Positions 43,475 to 54,754 of a stretch of DNA of 64,000 bases are shown piece after piece (positions within the stretch are counted from its first letter, which is position 1; each line of letters starts with the position of its first letter). Source of the stretch: VAZQ01 sp963744275 (lineage in GTDB: Bacteria > Pseudomonadota > Alphaproteobacteria > Rhizobiales > Xanthobacteraceae); NCBI GenBank assembly GCA_963744275.1, contig CAVUSX010000029.1:558001-622000 (forward strand), in the 5' to 3' direction. Position numbers and translations under genes: made by a program. The notes beneath the pieces are model-generated. The model did no database searches and was not told the DNA's origin. It was given only the letters and a program-made list of their open reading frames with translations.

Positions 43475-43637
43475 CCTCCCCCTGCAAGGGGGAGGTCGAC
43501 CCGCGAAGCGGGTCGGGTGGGGGTCGCGCATCAAACACGGAAGCTCGTTGGGACCGACCCACCCGGCGCCCATAGCGCGTCGAAGACGCGCGTAAACGCG
43601 CTAATGGGCGCCACCCTCCCCCTTGCAGGGGGAGGGA
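43475..43637. repeat. REP-like composite palindrome (copy 2)
   Basis: ACCTCCCCCTGCAAGGGGGAGGT, GACCCGCGAAGCGGGTC, GGCGCCCATAGCGCG...GCGCTAATGGGCGCC and CCCTCCCCCTTGCAGGGGGAGGG hairpins lie in the same order as at 21117-21245. The element separates the convergent rtcB and EF-hand genes. Confidence 0.88.
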
Positions 43638-43658
43638 ATCGAATCCAACCCGTCCAGT

Positions 43659-44891
43659 CTAGACGATGCTGGCGCTCTGGGTGGCGCTGATGCCGGCCAG
43701 GAGCTGCTGCTCGAGCTGGTTCTGGTAGAGCGAGAAGGCGCGCGCCAGGTCCGAGCTGTTGAGCGCGCCGGCCGCCGCCGTGGTGGAGGGATCGCTCGAT
43801 GAGCTGCCGTTGATCAGCGCCGACAGGGCGTCCTGCGCCGAATTGCCGGTGTTGGAAGTCGTACCCGTCGCCGGGTCGAAGTTCTGCACCAGCGCCGACA
43901 GCGCGTCCTGCGCGCTGGTGCCGGTGCTGATCGGGGTCGTGGCGCCGCCGGTCGTGCCGCCCACGCCGGCCGCCGCCGGAGTGCCGCTCTGCGCGGCCGG
44001 GTCGAGAAGCGCCAGCAGGGCGTCCTGGGCGGTGGTGCCGGTGGCCGAGGGCGGCTGCAGCGCGTCCATGAATTGCTGCTGGCTCACGCTGCCGGTGCCG
44101 TTGGGATCGAGCTTGGCAAAGAGCGCATCCGCGCCGCTCGTGCTGCCGCCGGCGGCGGTGACGGCCTGCTCGAGCTGGCCCTGGGTGAAGGCGCCGGTGC
44201 CGCTGGTGTCGATCTGCGAGAAGATGTTCTGCGCGATCTGGGTCGGCGAGTTTCCGGCCCCGCCGCCGTCGGCATTGAACAGCGAGGTGAGGGCGTCGTC
44301 GGCGCCGCCGCCTCCGCCGCCATGGTGATGATGGTGGTGCGCATGCGGCGCCCCCGGGCCCGACTGGGACAAGTTTGCCATGACTTGGGCTAGTCGTTGC
44401 TCGCTCACGCTGCCGGTGTTGTTGGGATCGAGCTTGGCATAGAGCGCGTCGGCCCCCGCCTTGGTGCCGCCCGCGGCGGTGACCGCCTGCTCGAGCTCGC
44501 TTTGCGAGATCGAGCCGTCGCCATTGCCGTCGATTTGCGAGAACAGGTTCTGCGCCAGCTGGCCGCCTGGCTGGGCGCTCGATGCGCCGGGCCAGCCTTG
44601 CGCCTGATAGCCGATCATCTGGGCCTGCATCTGGGTGCTGAAGCCCGAGCCGGGCAGGACTTGCGCGAGCTGCTGCTCGCCGAAACCGCCGGTGTTGTTG
44701 GGGTCGAGGACCGAATAGAGCGCATCCGCCGCCTGCGTGCCGCCACCCGCCTTGGTGACCGCCTGCTCGAGCTCGGTCTTGGAGACCGAGCCATCGCCGT
44801 TCGTATCGATCTGGTTGAAAAGGTTCTGCTGAAATTGCTTGATCGCGGCCGGCGTAAAGCCGCCGGCACCAACGCCACTGAGGCCGCTCAT
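43659..44891 (-). CDS. EF-hand calcium-binding protein (XopAW-like)
   Basis: This protein of about 410 residues has six EF-hand-type loops in three pairs: DTNGDGSVSKTE, DPNNTGGFGE, DGNGDGSISQSE, DPNNTGSVSE, DTSGTGAFTQGQ and DPNGTGSVSQQQ. A His6/Gly6 run lies in the middle (around residue 180) and the C-terminal third is Ser/Thr/Ala-rich with AQDALSAL repeats. Bradyrhizobium-type proteins with the QNLFSQIDxNGDGSIS pattern are often labelled XopAW-family type III effectors, but there is no secretion system here and no signal peptide. The start at 44891 (MSGLSGVGAGG) follows GGAGATG. The gene is intact. Confidence 0.85.
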   Translation of the reverse strand: MSGLSGVGAGGFTPAAIKQFQQNLFNQIDTNGDGSVSKTELEQAVTKAGGGTQAADALYSVLDPNNTGGFGEQQLAQVLPGSGFSTQMQAQMIGYQAQGWPGASSAQPGGQLAQNLFSQIDGNGDGSISQSELEQAVTAAGGTKAGADALYAKLDPNNTGSVSEQRLAQVMANLSQSGPGAPHAHHHHHHGGGGGGADDALTSLFNADGGGAGNSPTQIAQNIFSQIDTSGTGAFTQGQLEQAVTAAGGSTSGADALFAKLDPNGTGSVSQQQFMDALQPPSATGTTAQDALLALLDPAAQSGTPAAAGVGGTTGGATTPISTGTSAQDALSALVQNFDPATGTTSNTGNSAQDALSALINGSSSSDPSTTAAAGALNSSDLARAFSLYQNQLEQQLLAGISATQSASIV

Positions 44892-45149
44892 CGGGCATCT
44901 CCGAATTTGCACGTTTTCCGGCTCGCGCGTGGCGCCGCGCGCCCTGGCGGCCGGATTCGCAGTCGCACCCGCCAACCATTGAGCAAGCGCTATGCCACGC
45001 CAGGTCGGGCAAGATTTCGCGAGCGATTTCAGCGGGGCAGGGGGCTGTTTGCGCGCCCCCCACGGGCGCCGCGGCGGTTTCTGCCGGGGGCGGAATTCCG
45101 CGGCGGGCAAGAATTGCCGGTGGGCCAGCAGCGCGGAGGCGTCGCGGAC

Positions 45150-45184
45150 AAAAAAAGACCCGGGCCAATTTTGGTCCGGGTCTT
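45150..45184 (-). terminator. Rho-independent terminator of groES-groEL
   Basis: A 12-bp stem (AAGACCCGGACC-type on the minus strand, one G-T pair) with a 6-nt loop is followed by seven T on the minus strand, about 30 bp past the groEL stop. Confidence 0.92.
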
Positions 45185-45215
45185 GAGACTTGGAAAAACG
45201 TTCAAGCGGAGGCGA

Positions 45216-46870
<1,655 letters not shown>

Positions 46871-46980
46871 GTTTGGTAGCTCCAATCCAGAGTGTCTATT
46901 GAGGTGTTTGTTGCTGAGGTGTTTGTTGCGAGGTGATTATTGCGGGGTCTGTGGGGTCACCCGACGCGGCCAGGAGACGA

Positions 46981-47295
46981 TCAGGCGGCTTTCTTGCGGG
47001 CCACCGGGGTCTCGAGGACGCCCATGATGTCGCTTTCCTTCATGATCAGGACCTCGACGTCGTCGATCTTGACCTCGCTGCCCGACCATTTGCCGAACAG
47101 CACCCGGTCGCCGACTGAAAGGTCGATCGGGATGAGCTTGCCGGCCTCGTCGCGACCGCCCGGACCGATCGCCAAAATCTCGCCCTGGGAGGGCTTCTCC
47201 TTGACGGTATCCGGAATGATGATGCCGCCGGCGGACTTGGCCTCGGCCTCGATGCGCTTGACCACGACGCGGTCATGGAGCGGACGGAACTTCAT
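46981..47295 (-). CDS. groES: Co-chaperonin GroES
   Basis: GroES caps the GroEL chamber. The 104-residue product has MKFRPLHDRVVVKRIEAEAKSAGGIIIPD, GPGGRDEAGKLIPIDLSVGDRVLFGKWSG and ends VLETPVARKKAA. The start at 47295 is fixed by the MKFRPLHDRV N-terminus and a GGGAG site. It precedes groEL by about 110 bp on the same strand, the usual operon. The upstream region shows no clear CIRCE inverted repeat, so control is probably by a heat-shock sigma factor, but I cannot call the promoter with confidence. Confidence 0.96.
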   Translation of the reverse strand: MKFRPLHDRVVVKRIEAEAKSAGGIIIPDTVKEKPSQGEILAIGPGGRDEAGKLIPIDLSVGDRVLFGKWSGSEVKIDDVEVLIMKESDIMGVLETPVARKKAA

Positions 47296-47724
47296 GTGGT
47301 TCTCCCTGGCGGTTTGGAAATGATTTGATGATTCAAATCGCGCAACGGAAATAAGAACAGGCCGACGAAAAACCAGTCCCCCGAGGGACAATTATTTTCG
47401 CGGGGACGCATTTTCACTTGCTATACTGTGGACTGGCCGCCCCAGATATAGTATTAAATGCTTGTCGCCGGCAAAAGGGGCTGTGTCGGTCGGGAATCCG
47501 TGCGGCGTGGCAGGGGCATCGAGAGCCTGACACGATATGCGCGTGACCAGTCTTGCGGCCGCCCGCGACCGGCTGTCAGCTCATTGCGGCATCGACATCG
47601 GTTTCGGCCGCCCGGTTTGCGACGACGCGCGTCGCGCGGCTGCTCCGGAACAGCCCGCATATCGCATCCCGACGGCGGTGCGCCCGGGCACTGACCGGCC
47701 AGAGACAGCGAACAGGAGGCGGTG

Positions 47725-48007
47725 ATGTTCAAGATTCTCGAGCTCGACAGCCGGCAGCTCAGCTGCCCCGACGCAGGTCGGTGACGCCTTCGCCACCTGG
47801 GACGATGCGCTCGCGGCCGTCAAACGCCACCTCAAGCGCTTCAAGGTCTCCGGACGCAATCCCGAAGGCAGCTATTGGTGGACCCGGGATGCCGATGGGC
47901 TGCGCAAATGCTGGATCGCCGAAAACAAGGATGGCGCCTGCGAGCCGGTCGACGCCGGCGCCGGCATTGGCGGACCAGCCGGATCGGCGCCCGATCCCTC
48001 CAAGTGA
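47725..48007 (+). CDS. Small conserved hypothetical protein, one frameshift
   Basis: ATG 47725 follows AGGAGGCGGTG. The first 13 codons encode MFKILELDSRQLS; one inserted base near 47762 then moves the frame to APTQVGDAFATWDDALAAVKRHLKRFKVSGRNPEGSYWWTRDADGLRKCWIAE and on to a TGA at 48007. The Trp-rich YWWTRDADG segment resembles small hypothetical proteins of Bradyrhizobium-type genomes. No function can be given. It lies between groES and a degraded repeat. Confidence 0.55.
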
Positions 48008-48084
48008 AGGCGCGCGGAGCCGCCGCCTTTCGACCTGCCGGCCGCGGGCGGCCTTCGCTTCGCTTGGGCGCTGAGCATCCCGCC

Positions 48085-48188
48085 CCTGCAAGGAGGTGCG
48101 CCGAGGCGCCGGCGGGGTCCGATCCTGCGACGCGTGTGTGCGTGACCCCACCCGACCCGCTTCGCGGGCGAGCTCCTTGCGGGGGTCG
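48085..48188. repeat. Degenerate REP-like palindrome (copy 3)
   Basis: CCCCTGCAAGGAGGTGCGCC and ACCCCACCCGACCCGCTTCGCGGGCGAGCTCCTTGCGGGGGTC match parts of the elements at 21117 and 43475, with changed spacing. Confidence 0.6.
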
Positions 48189-48352
48189 GAACCGGTTTCA
48201 CATGTGCATCCGCTTGCGCAGGGCTCGCCACCGGCCGCGGCGGCGGCATGGTTCGTAAACCATTGCCGCCCTATAGGTATCCCGAGCTTGCCACAATCAA
48301 TGCGCGGGCGGCGCGGCGCTTGTTTCTGCGTCAGGAGATGCGGTGATGAGAA

Positions 48353-48619
48353 AAACGATACCCCAAACCATGTTCGCGGGTAAGGATTCCGCACGCCTCA
48401 CGGTGTTGCAGGACTGGGTGCTTCAGCACGCGGTGACGGAGATCGAGATGAACGAGCGGCAATTCTGGAACTTCGTCTCGCGTGCAGCCGCTCGCCGAAA
48501 AGCCGTGGACCACCTATATGGGCCGCATCCTGCACGTGAGCGACATGCCGACGGAATCGCAGAAGTGTCTCGGCCTGTTCGACAAGCGAAGCCCGGGCAC
48601 CATTTAGGCCGAGGGTAAG
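48353..48619 (+). other. Unrecognised segment upstream of the IS110 remnant
   Basis: An open frame beginning MRKTIPQTMFAGKDSARLTVLQDWVLQ is present but breaks up quickly. I see no family match. It may be host sequence or a remnant truncated by the neighbouring IS. Confidence 0.3.
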
Positions 48620-49800
48620 TTCGTGGCCGAGCGCAACGTGGCAGGCATGATCGGGGCTAGCCTGCAGGAGCTTTGCTCCTGGCTGCTCAAGACGACTGGT
48701 GCGCGGTAGGCGCAAGAGATTGCGGTGGCGATCGAGGCGCCACGCGGGCCGGTGGTCGAGGTGCTGCTGGAGCGTGGCTTTGAGGTCGTTTGCCATCGAT
48801 CGAAGCAGCTCGACCGCTTTCGTGATCGCTTCAGCATGTCGGGCGCCAAGGACGACAGCCGTGATGCGCAGGTGCTGGGGGATTCGCTGCGCACCGATCG
48901 GCACGCTTTTCGGCGCTTGGCGATCGACGATCCGCTGGTGATCGAGCTGCGCGAAATGGTCGCGCATGTACGAGGAGCTCAAACAGGAGCAGAGCCGACT
49001 GGCCAACCGGGTGCGCGACCAGCTGTGGCGGTACTATCCGCAAGCCGGCGAACTTCGGCGAACCCGCTGCCAATTCGGTTCCTCGACCTGTGGGAGCAGG
49101 TGCCGACCCCGGCGAAGGCAGCGCGGGTGAGCGAGAAGACGATCGCCCGCATCCTCAAGAACCACCGCATTCGCCGCTTCGATGGGGCCGAAGTGCTGCG
49201 CATCCTGCGCCAGCCGCCGCTCACGGTGGCGCCGGGCACGGTGGAGGCTGCCACTGCCCACATCCGCGCGCGTCGCTGCGCGTTTGCGGCTGGTCAATCG
49301 AGCAGATCAAGGAGGCCGAGCACCGGTTGGACGAGCTCTGTGCGGCAATCGAGGCCGCCGCGGAGACCACACCGGGCAGATTTGCGAGCAGCGCGACATG
49401 GCGATCCTGCGATCCATGCCAGGGCTCGGTAAGGATGCAACATCGCCGCGCTGCTCGCCGAGGCCTGCGAGCCTCTGCAATCGCGAGATTACCATGTCCT
49501 GCGGGTGTTGTCGGGCCAGGCTTCGGTGACGCGCCGCAGCGGCAAGAGTTGCATTGTGCTGCGGCGCTATGCCTGCAACAGGCGGCTGCAGAACGCGCTT
49601 CATCACTGGGCACGGACAGGCCCATTGCAGCATGATCCGCAGGTCAGCAGACAACGCTATGCCCGAGCTCGCTGACGCCGCGGTCACGGCCACGCGCGGC
49701 GCGCTGCGTACGATCGGCGATCGTTTGCTCTATGTCCTGTGCACACTGCTCGAACGGCGGATGCTGTTCGATCCAAACCACAACCCCCCGCAGACGGAGA
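48620..49800 (+). pseudogene. Decayed IS110-family transposase
   Basis: Fragments in several frames give FVAERNVAGMIGASLQELCSWLL, VEVLLERGFEVVCHRSKQLDRFRDRFSMSGAKDDSRDAQVL (DEDD-type Asp residues), VSEKTIARILKNHRIRRF, VTRRSGKSCIVLRRYACNRRLQNALHHWAR and LRTIGDRLLYVLCTLLERRMLFDP. Together they cover most of an IS110 transposase, with multiple shifts and at least one stop (near 48708). It is inactive. Its sequence differs from the intact copy at 50349, so the two are different subgroups. Confidence 0.85.
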
Positions 49801-50348
49801 TCGCCGCTGAGAGTCCATTCCTTTGTTCGACCGAGAGCCATTCCTTCGTTCTCTAATCGCTGCCACGAACGCAAGCGGTTTCTTTCTTGCTGGCTTGCTT
49901 TCTTGCTTGGGCCGTTTCTTTTGTTCGACCGCGCCTGCAGGCTTTCTTCCGCCCCGACCGCAGATTCCGACGCCGACGCGCGCAGAAGCTGTCACGGCCG
50001 GGCGTCGCTCCGCCATAGCGGCGCACTCCGCCGTTTCCAGCCCGCGCCTTGACAGCTTCGAGCACGGCGGCAGACTGGGATGATCACGGGCCGGATGAGC
50101 AGCTCGGTTGTCGAGTGTGGTGGTCCCCTTTGGTTCTCGCTCGCTCGGATTGCTGTCGCTGCCAGATACACCGTTCTCTACGCGGTCCAGGGGTCTCCTG
50201 GCCGCACCATGGCCCTCAGGGTTTCGACGCCGCTATGTCCCGAACGCACTCAACAAGAGATCGGCGCAGGAAGAATTGCGCGGTCGTCGAGGCCCGTCCG
50301 AGCAGGGACAGTATTCCGCCGCGAGATGCGGCGAAGGGTCGATCGACC
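49801..50348. other. Region between two IS110 elements, no gene seen
   Basis: The left part is unusually T-rich on the plus strand (repeated TTTCTTTCTTGC). No protein or RNA gene is supported. The right part presumably includes the end of the intact IS110, whose boundary I cannot set because IS110 elements lack clear terminal repeats. Confidence 0.5.
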
Positions 50349-51395
50349 TCAGGCGGCTGGAGATGCACCTTCAGCGTTCCATTGGAACGTCGTGCCTGTG
50401 GTCCACATGCGATGCAGGATGACGGCAAGCTTGCGGGCAACCGCCATGGTTGCCTTCTTAGCTCCGATGCGTTTGCCAAGGGCTTCGCCCCAGGTCTTCA
50501 GCGCGCTTGGTCGCGCTGATCGGCTGAGCAACACTTTGGCTGCCTCGAACAGAAGGCTACGCACCATCCCGTCTCCGCACCTGGAGATACGCCCGGCGTG
50601 ATCGACCTCGCCGGATTGATAACGCCTGGGCGTCATCCCGAAGTATGCTGCCACCGACGACGATCGCTTGAATCGCGCTGGATCCTCGACGCCGGTCATA
50701 TAGGCCAAGGCAACGACCGTGCCGACGCCCGGAGCCGACATCAGCTGGCGGGCAGTGTCGTCGCTGCGAGCGAGTTGAATGACAGCCCTGTTGTACACGA
50801 GGACTTGGGCCCGCGTCGCCTCCAGCACCTGCAACGTCGGCTCGATGATCGCCTCGAGTACCGGATGCCCGTCGATCGCCACGCGTACACGCGCTGGGAA
50901 CTGGCCGCGCAAGCCTTTGGGCAGGACCCGACCGAAGGTCTTTAGAATGCCGCGCACGCAATTCTTTAGCGTCGTAATTTGCGAAACGATCTGGGCGCGC
51001 GCCACCAGCAGCGCACGCACGGCTTGGCAGTCGAGGCCCTTCACCGTCACCTCGCGGTACCAGCCGACGCGCATGATCTGCGCCAGACCGAGGGCGTCGT
51101 TGGCGTCGGTCTTGTTGACCTTCAACGATAGCGCCGCCTTGGCGTGGCGCGCATCGACGCAGATCACCGGGAGCCTGGCCTCTTTCAATCCGTGGAACAG
51201 CCAGCCCGACAGCTGCCCGCTTTCGAGCCCGATCCGAACCGCATGGGGCGCGTGCTGCTTCACGGCCGATGCGATAGCTTCCGGCGTAGAGTTTGCTCGG
51301 CCGCGCCACACGATCTTGTCGGCATCGTCAATGACGCAGATCGACGTTTCCTTCAGGGACACATCAAGGCCGACATACTGGTTGCTCTGGGACAT
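50349..51395 (-). mobile_element. IS110-family insertion sequence, intact transposase (348 aa)
   Basis: IS110 transposases are DEDD-type recombinases guided by an element-encoded bridge RNA. The N-terminal domain shows QYVGLDVSLKETSICV (Asp), RIGLESGQLSGWL (Glu), VDARHAKAALS (Asp) and VNKTDANDALGLA (Asp). The C-terminal transposase_20 region shows LMSAPGVGTVVALAYMTGVEDPARFKRSSSVAAYFGMTPRRYQSG and the catalytic-Ser-like segment RCGDGMVRSLLFEAAKVL. ATG 51395 is preceded by AAGGAGCAAGACC. The non-coding flank upstream (51396 to about 51650) is where a bridge RNA could lie, by analogy with the family. It appears able to move. Confidence 0.93.
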
Positions 51396-51693
51396 GGTCT
51401 TGCTCCTTTGGCGTTACGGGGAGACCAGCCTGTTCGGCAGTCGTTACCCCGCGATTACGCCATGTCCCGACCTGCCAATCGTCGCCGCCGCGCGCAGTCG
51501 CCGTCAAGGTGGCGTGGGCCTCTCCTGCTCACGATTATTGGTGCCGAAGGTCTTGCCGGATTCGACCAGCATGACCGTGTCCAAGGTGCCGCTCACCGGT
51601 GTCGCGTGGCGTCGCTGAGGTGACTTCGCCCCTCGCCTCTATATATACGGTCCCAAAAAACGACGGCAGTGACGCCTGGAGACCGGTCTCGAG

Positions 51694-52980
51694 ATGCTGA
51701 AGACGCAGGATGGTTTGCTGCATGGCCGCACCGGCATTTGCAGCTGTGGGCTCGATTTCGGCACCTCGAACTCCACCGTAGCGCTGGTGCGCGCCGGAGG
51801 TCCGCGGCTGGTCGCGGTCGAGGGCGACAAGCCGACCATACCGAGCGCGGTGTTCTTCAGCACCTCGCGCCGCGACGTCGCCTTCGGACGCGAAGCCATC
51901 GCGCGCTACACCGATGGGGAGGTCGGCCGCTTCATGCGGGCGATCAAGAGCATATTGGGGTACGGCCTGCTCCATGAGAAGACGCCCATTCAGGGCAAGC
52001 GCATTCCCCTGTCCCGGGTCTTGATGCTGTTTCTCGAGCACCTCAAGCGGGCGGCCGAGCGCAGCGCCGGGGAGGATATTTCCGACACCGTGCTGGGTCG
52101 TCCGGTGCAGTTCATCGAGAACGATGCGGCGGCCGACCGGCAGGCGCAGGACGACCTGGAAGCGGCGGCGCGCGCGGTCGGATTCCGCAACATCGAGTTC
52201 CAGTACGAGCCGATCGCGGCCGCGCTCGATTACGAGCTCGAGGTGCGCAAGGAGGAGCTGGTCTTCGTCGCCGATATCGGCGGCGGCACCGCGGATTTTT
52301 CCATCGTGCGGGTCTCGCCGGAGAAATCACGCAAGGCCGACCGCCGCGACGATATCCTGGCCAATCGCGGCGTGCGGGTCGGCGGCACCGACTTCGACCG
52401 GCTCATGAGCCTCATGTATGTGATGCCGTCGCTGGGCCTGGGCAGCGGCAGCGGCAAGGCCGCGCTGCCCAACTGGATCTATCACGACCTATCGACCTGG
52501 TCGCAGATTTCGTTCCTCTATTCGCAAAAGGTGAAATCGACGCTGCGCGCGATCCGGCAGGATGCGCAGCGCAGCGACCTGGTGGATCGGCTCATCCGGG
52601 TCATCGACCATCAGGAGGGGCACCGCATCATCGACCGGGTGGAACGGGCGAAAATCGATTTGAGCGAGATGCCGGATACCGGCATCGATCTGAAGAGCAT
52701 CGAGCCGGGCCTGCGGGTTGCGGTCGACCGCAGCGGCTTCGAGGCGGCGATCGTTCCGGGCCTGGTCCGAATCGAGAAGGCGATAGCCGCTACGACCGCC
52801 GACGCCGGCTTGGACGCAAGCGCGCTGCAGGCGGTGTTCCTGACCGGCGGCAGCTCGGCCATCCCGATCGTGCGCGCCAAGATCGCGCAATTCTTCCCCA
52901 ATGCCGAAATAAAAGACGGCGACATGTTCGGCAGCGTCGGCAAGGGCCTGGGGTTGGATGCGTACCGGAAATTCAGGTAG
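51694..52980 (+). CDS. Hsp70 family protein (YegD-like)
   Basis: This is an Hsp70/actin-fold ATPase domain protein without the C-terminal substrate-binding domain, as in YegD. Phosphate-1 is CGLDFGTSNSTVALV, the connect and phosphate-2 region is VFVADIGGGTADFSIVRV, and adenosine is FLTGGSSAIPIVRAKI. A segment EYEPIAAALDYE-type (FQYEPIAAALDYELEVRKEEL) is also conserved. The start at 51694 gives MLKTQDGLLHG; a later start at the CGLDFG core is possible. It lies 300 bp from the IS110 and is followed by a small secreted protein. Substrates are unknown. Confidence 0.92.
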   Translation: MLKTQDGLLHGRTGICSCGLDFGTSNSTVALVRAGGPRLVAVEGDKPTIPSAVFFSTSRRDVAFGREAIARYTDGEVGRFMRAIKSILGYGLLHEKTPIQGKRIPLSRVLMLFLEHLKRAAERSAGEDISDTVLGRPVQFIENDAAADRQAQDDLEAAARAVGFRNIEFQYEPIAAALDYELEVRKEELVFVADIGGGTADFSIVRVSPEKSRKADRRDDILANRGVRVGGTDFDRLMSLMYVMPSLGLGSGSGKAALPNWIYHDLSTWSQISFLYSQKVKSTLRAIRQDAQRSDLVDRLIRVIDHQEGHRIIDRVERAKIDLSEMPDTGIDLKSIEPGLRVAVDRSGFEAAIVPGLVRIEKAIAATTADAGLDASALQAVFLTGGSSAIPIVRAKIAQFFPNAEIKDGDMFGSVGKGLGLDAYRKFR

Positions 52981-53136
52981 GCGGACCAACGCGCCCGAGC
53001 CATCAACAGCGGCCATCCCGCGGCTTTCGAGCGAATCGTGCTAAATTTCCGGCAGGAGGATCGGCAGCGATGGGGCGCTTTCTGCGGCGGCACGATTTCA
53101 GACCCGATTGCTTCAACCCGCTTGTTCTGCGGCGCG

Positions 53137-53637
53137 ATGCCTTTCGCGATCCCCGCCGCCGTGACCACCGCCTTTTTCCTGGGCCTTGCGGGCGCGGCCG
53201 GGGCGCAGGAAGAACAGCTGTCGAAGATCGGCCAGGCCGATCATTCGATCGTCATTCGCGAGCATGCGGGTTGGAACAAGAGCTGCGAGGCGATCGCACA
53301 TCCTGCCCTTTATCTGTATGAGCCGCCGCGCCACGGCAGTGTTTGCGCGCGCGTCGAAAATATCAAGATTCACTCGATGTATGTGGGCACCGAGGCGCAA
53401 TGCATCGGACGCCTCGTTCGCGGCGTTTCGTTCATCTACCGTCCGGATCCGGGCTATGCCGGCGACGACAGCCTGCGCTACGCCGCCCAATACCCCTCGG
53501 TTCTCAGAATGGTTTCGGTGACCGTCACGGTGACGCCGTCTCCGTCGAGCGCGGCATCATCCGACATCATTGCGTCGACGCCACAATCGCGACAGCCGCC
53601 GGGGCCGGTTCCGGCCTGCGAGGAGCTCATCTTTTAA
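53137..53637 (+). CDS. Hypothetical exported protein with bacterial Ig-like segment
   Basis: The signal peptide MPFAIPAAVTTAFFLGLAGAAGAQ begins at 53137. The mature part contains PPRHGSVCARVENIKI, then FIYRPDPGYAGDDSLRYAAQYPSVLRMVSVTVTV, a pattern like cadherin/Ig-type domains (P-x-x-G-x-V ... Y-x-P-x-x-G-Y-x-G-D-D). The Pro-rich tail ends PACEELIF. The frame is open upstream but without a better start. Function unknown. It is followed by tRNA-Arg. Confidence 0.65.
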   Translation: MPFAIPAAVTTAFFLGLAGAAGAQEEQLSKIGQADHSIVIREHAGWNKSCEAIAHPALYLYEPPRHGSVCARVENIKIHSMYVGTEAQCIGRLVRGVSFIYRPDPGYAGDDSLRYAAQYPSVLRMVSVTVTVTPSPSSAASSDIIASTPQSRQPPGPVPACEELIF

Positions 53638-53719
53638 GGCGCACCGGAAATTCAGCCAGGAGAAATCCGAAACGCCGATGGAACACCAGCGCCCGCGCAT
53701 GCTAGGAATGTCGCAGGCC

Positions 53720-53796
53720 GGCCCCGTAGCTCAGCTGGATAGAGCATTGGTTTCCTAAACCAAGGGTCGCATGTTCGAGTCATGCCGGGGTCGCCA
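53720..53796 (+). tRNA. tRNA-Arg(CCT)
   Basis: Canonical: acceptor GGCCCCG/CGGGGTC, D-arm GCTC/GAGC, perfect anticodon stem TTGGT/ACCAA, loop TTCCTAA, T-arm GCATG-TTCGAGT-CATGC, discriminator G, CCA. Unlike the array tRNAs it has no odd bases, so it is probably the housekeeping gene. Its 3' end is duplicated 800 bp downstream. Confidence 0.95.
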
Positions 53797-53799
53797 ATT
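53780..53799 (+). other. Putative attachment site (tRNA-Arg 3' end)
   Basis: The 20-bp TCATGCCGGGGTCGCCAATT spans the tRNA 3' end and is repeated exactly at 54589-54608, the hallmark of site-specific integration at a tRNA. Confidence 0.7.
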
Positions 53800-54588
53800 A
53801 ACAATATCAATTATTGGTGGTTCATCGGCGACGTGAGCTCGACGGTCGATTGACGATCTGTCAAACCTCTGAAGCGTCGTCTACGGCCCCGAGCATGAAA
53901 CCGGCTTCGAGGCCGTTCAACTGCCTCACCGTTGCAGCCACTTGTAGCGACAAGGGCGGTCGGCATGAGCACCCACTGATCCGTGAACGGTGACGATGTG
54001 CATGCCTTTCTCGATCGTCCGACATCGACCGCGAAGAAGAGCAGCTGAGGTCGACGGAATTGACGGCTTAGACGAGTGGGGGATGGCACAGCTCAGAAAG
54101 AGGCCGGCCAGCGATCAAGGCTGCCGCGCCGGAAAACAGTAGCAGAGCGAAGACGAGCGAACCCTTGATCTGACCGGGTACCGCAAGGACTTCGGGAAAT
54201 TGGCCAACATGGAAGCAGCTTTCCAGCGGCTTTAACATCAGCGACTTGTAAAGGCAGCACTGCCTGACAAAAACTTGATCTTGCACGACAACCGCTCCCG
54301 CCAACAAGAAGGCATCGATCGCATAGAGGATCAGGGCCAAAGTCTCAGTCATTGGAGCCTCGCAATGATCAAGTGACGGCCTCCGCAGCAATCGTGCCGC
54401 CCCGCACAGCTTGGCCTCTAGATGGGAGTGGTTCGACGACGCCGGGCGCGAATGCGCCCGCCCCGACTTCGAACGATAGTCAGATCAGCGCGACGAAACA
54501 ATGAAAAGCTAGCGAGCGTCGTGTTGGCGACATGACAAAGGCCGATGAAATGGGCACGTCTTGCGCTTTTTGGCTCTCAGGATTCCCT
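53800..54588. mobile_element. Small sequence bounded by tRNA-derived direct repeats
   Basis: About 790 bp lie between the two 20-bp repeats. No integrase is present. Lower G+C is visible, and one small membrane-protein ORF is encoded leftwards. This is likely what remains after deletion from a larger integrated element. Confidence 0.5.
54068..54352 (-). CDS. Small hypothetical membrane protein
   Basis: A 94-residue product starts MTETLALILYAIDAFLLAGAVVV and ends SLVFALLLFSGAAALIAGRPL, two hydrophobic helices flanking a short loop with Cys residues. ATG 54352 follows GAGG. It is the only plausible gene within the att-bounded segment. I know of no family. Confidence 0.45.
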   Translation of the reverse strand: MTETLALILYAIDAFLLAGAVVVQDQVFVRQCCLYKSLMLKPLESCFHVGQFPEVLAVPGQIKGSLVFALLLFSGAAALIAGRPLSELCHPPLV

Positions 54589-54608
54589 TCATGCCGGGGT
54601 CGCCAATT
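54589..54608 (+). other. Second copy of the tRNA-Arg 3' end (putative att)
   Basis: TCATGCCGGGGTCGCCAATT is identical to 53780-53799. No tRNA 5' part precedes it. Confidence 0.7.
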
Positions 54609-54754
54609 TTTTCATTATTCTGCATCCCGCCTGAGCTCGCGGTCGCTTCGGCCATCTGCGCGCGCCGCGAGCCGTCGTTACGGATATTTCATGAAACCGG
54701 CCGGCGTCTGGCGCGATTCTCCTGCAGGGCGGGTGTAGAAAAAGGACAATCCCC

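Noticed and set aside
47296..47420. CIRCE element upstream of groES
   Set aside because: No TTAGCACTC-N9-GAGTGCTAA-like repeat is present in this stretch.
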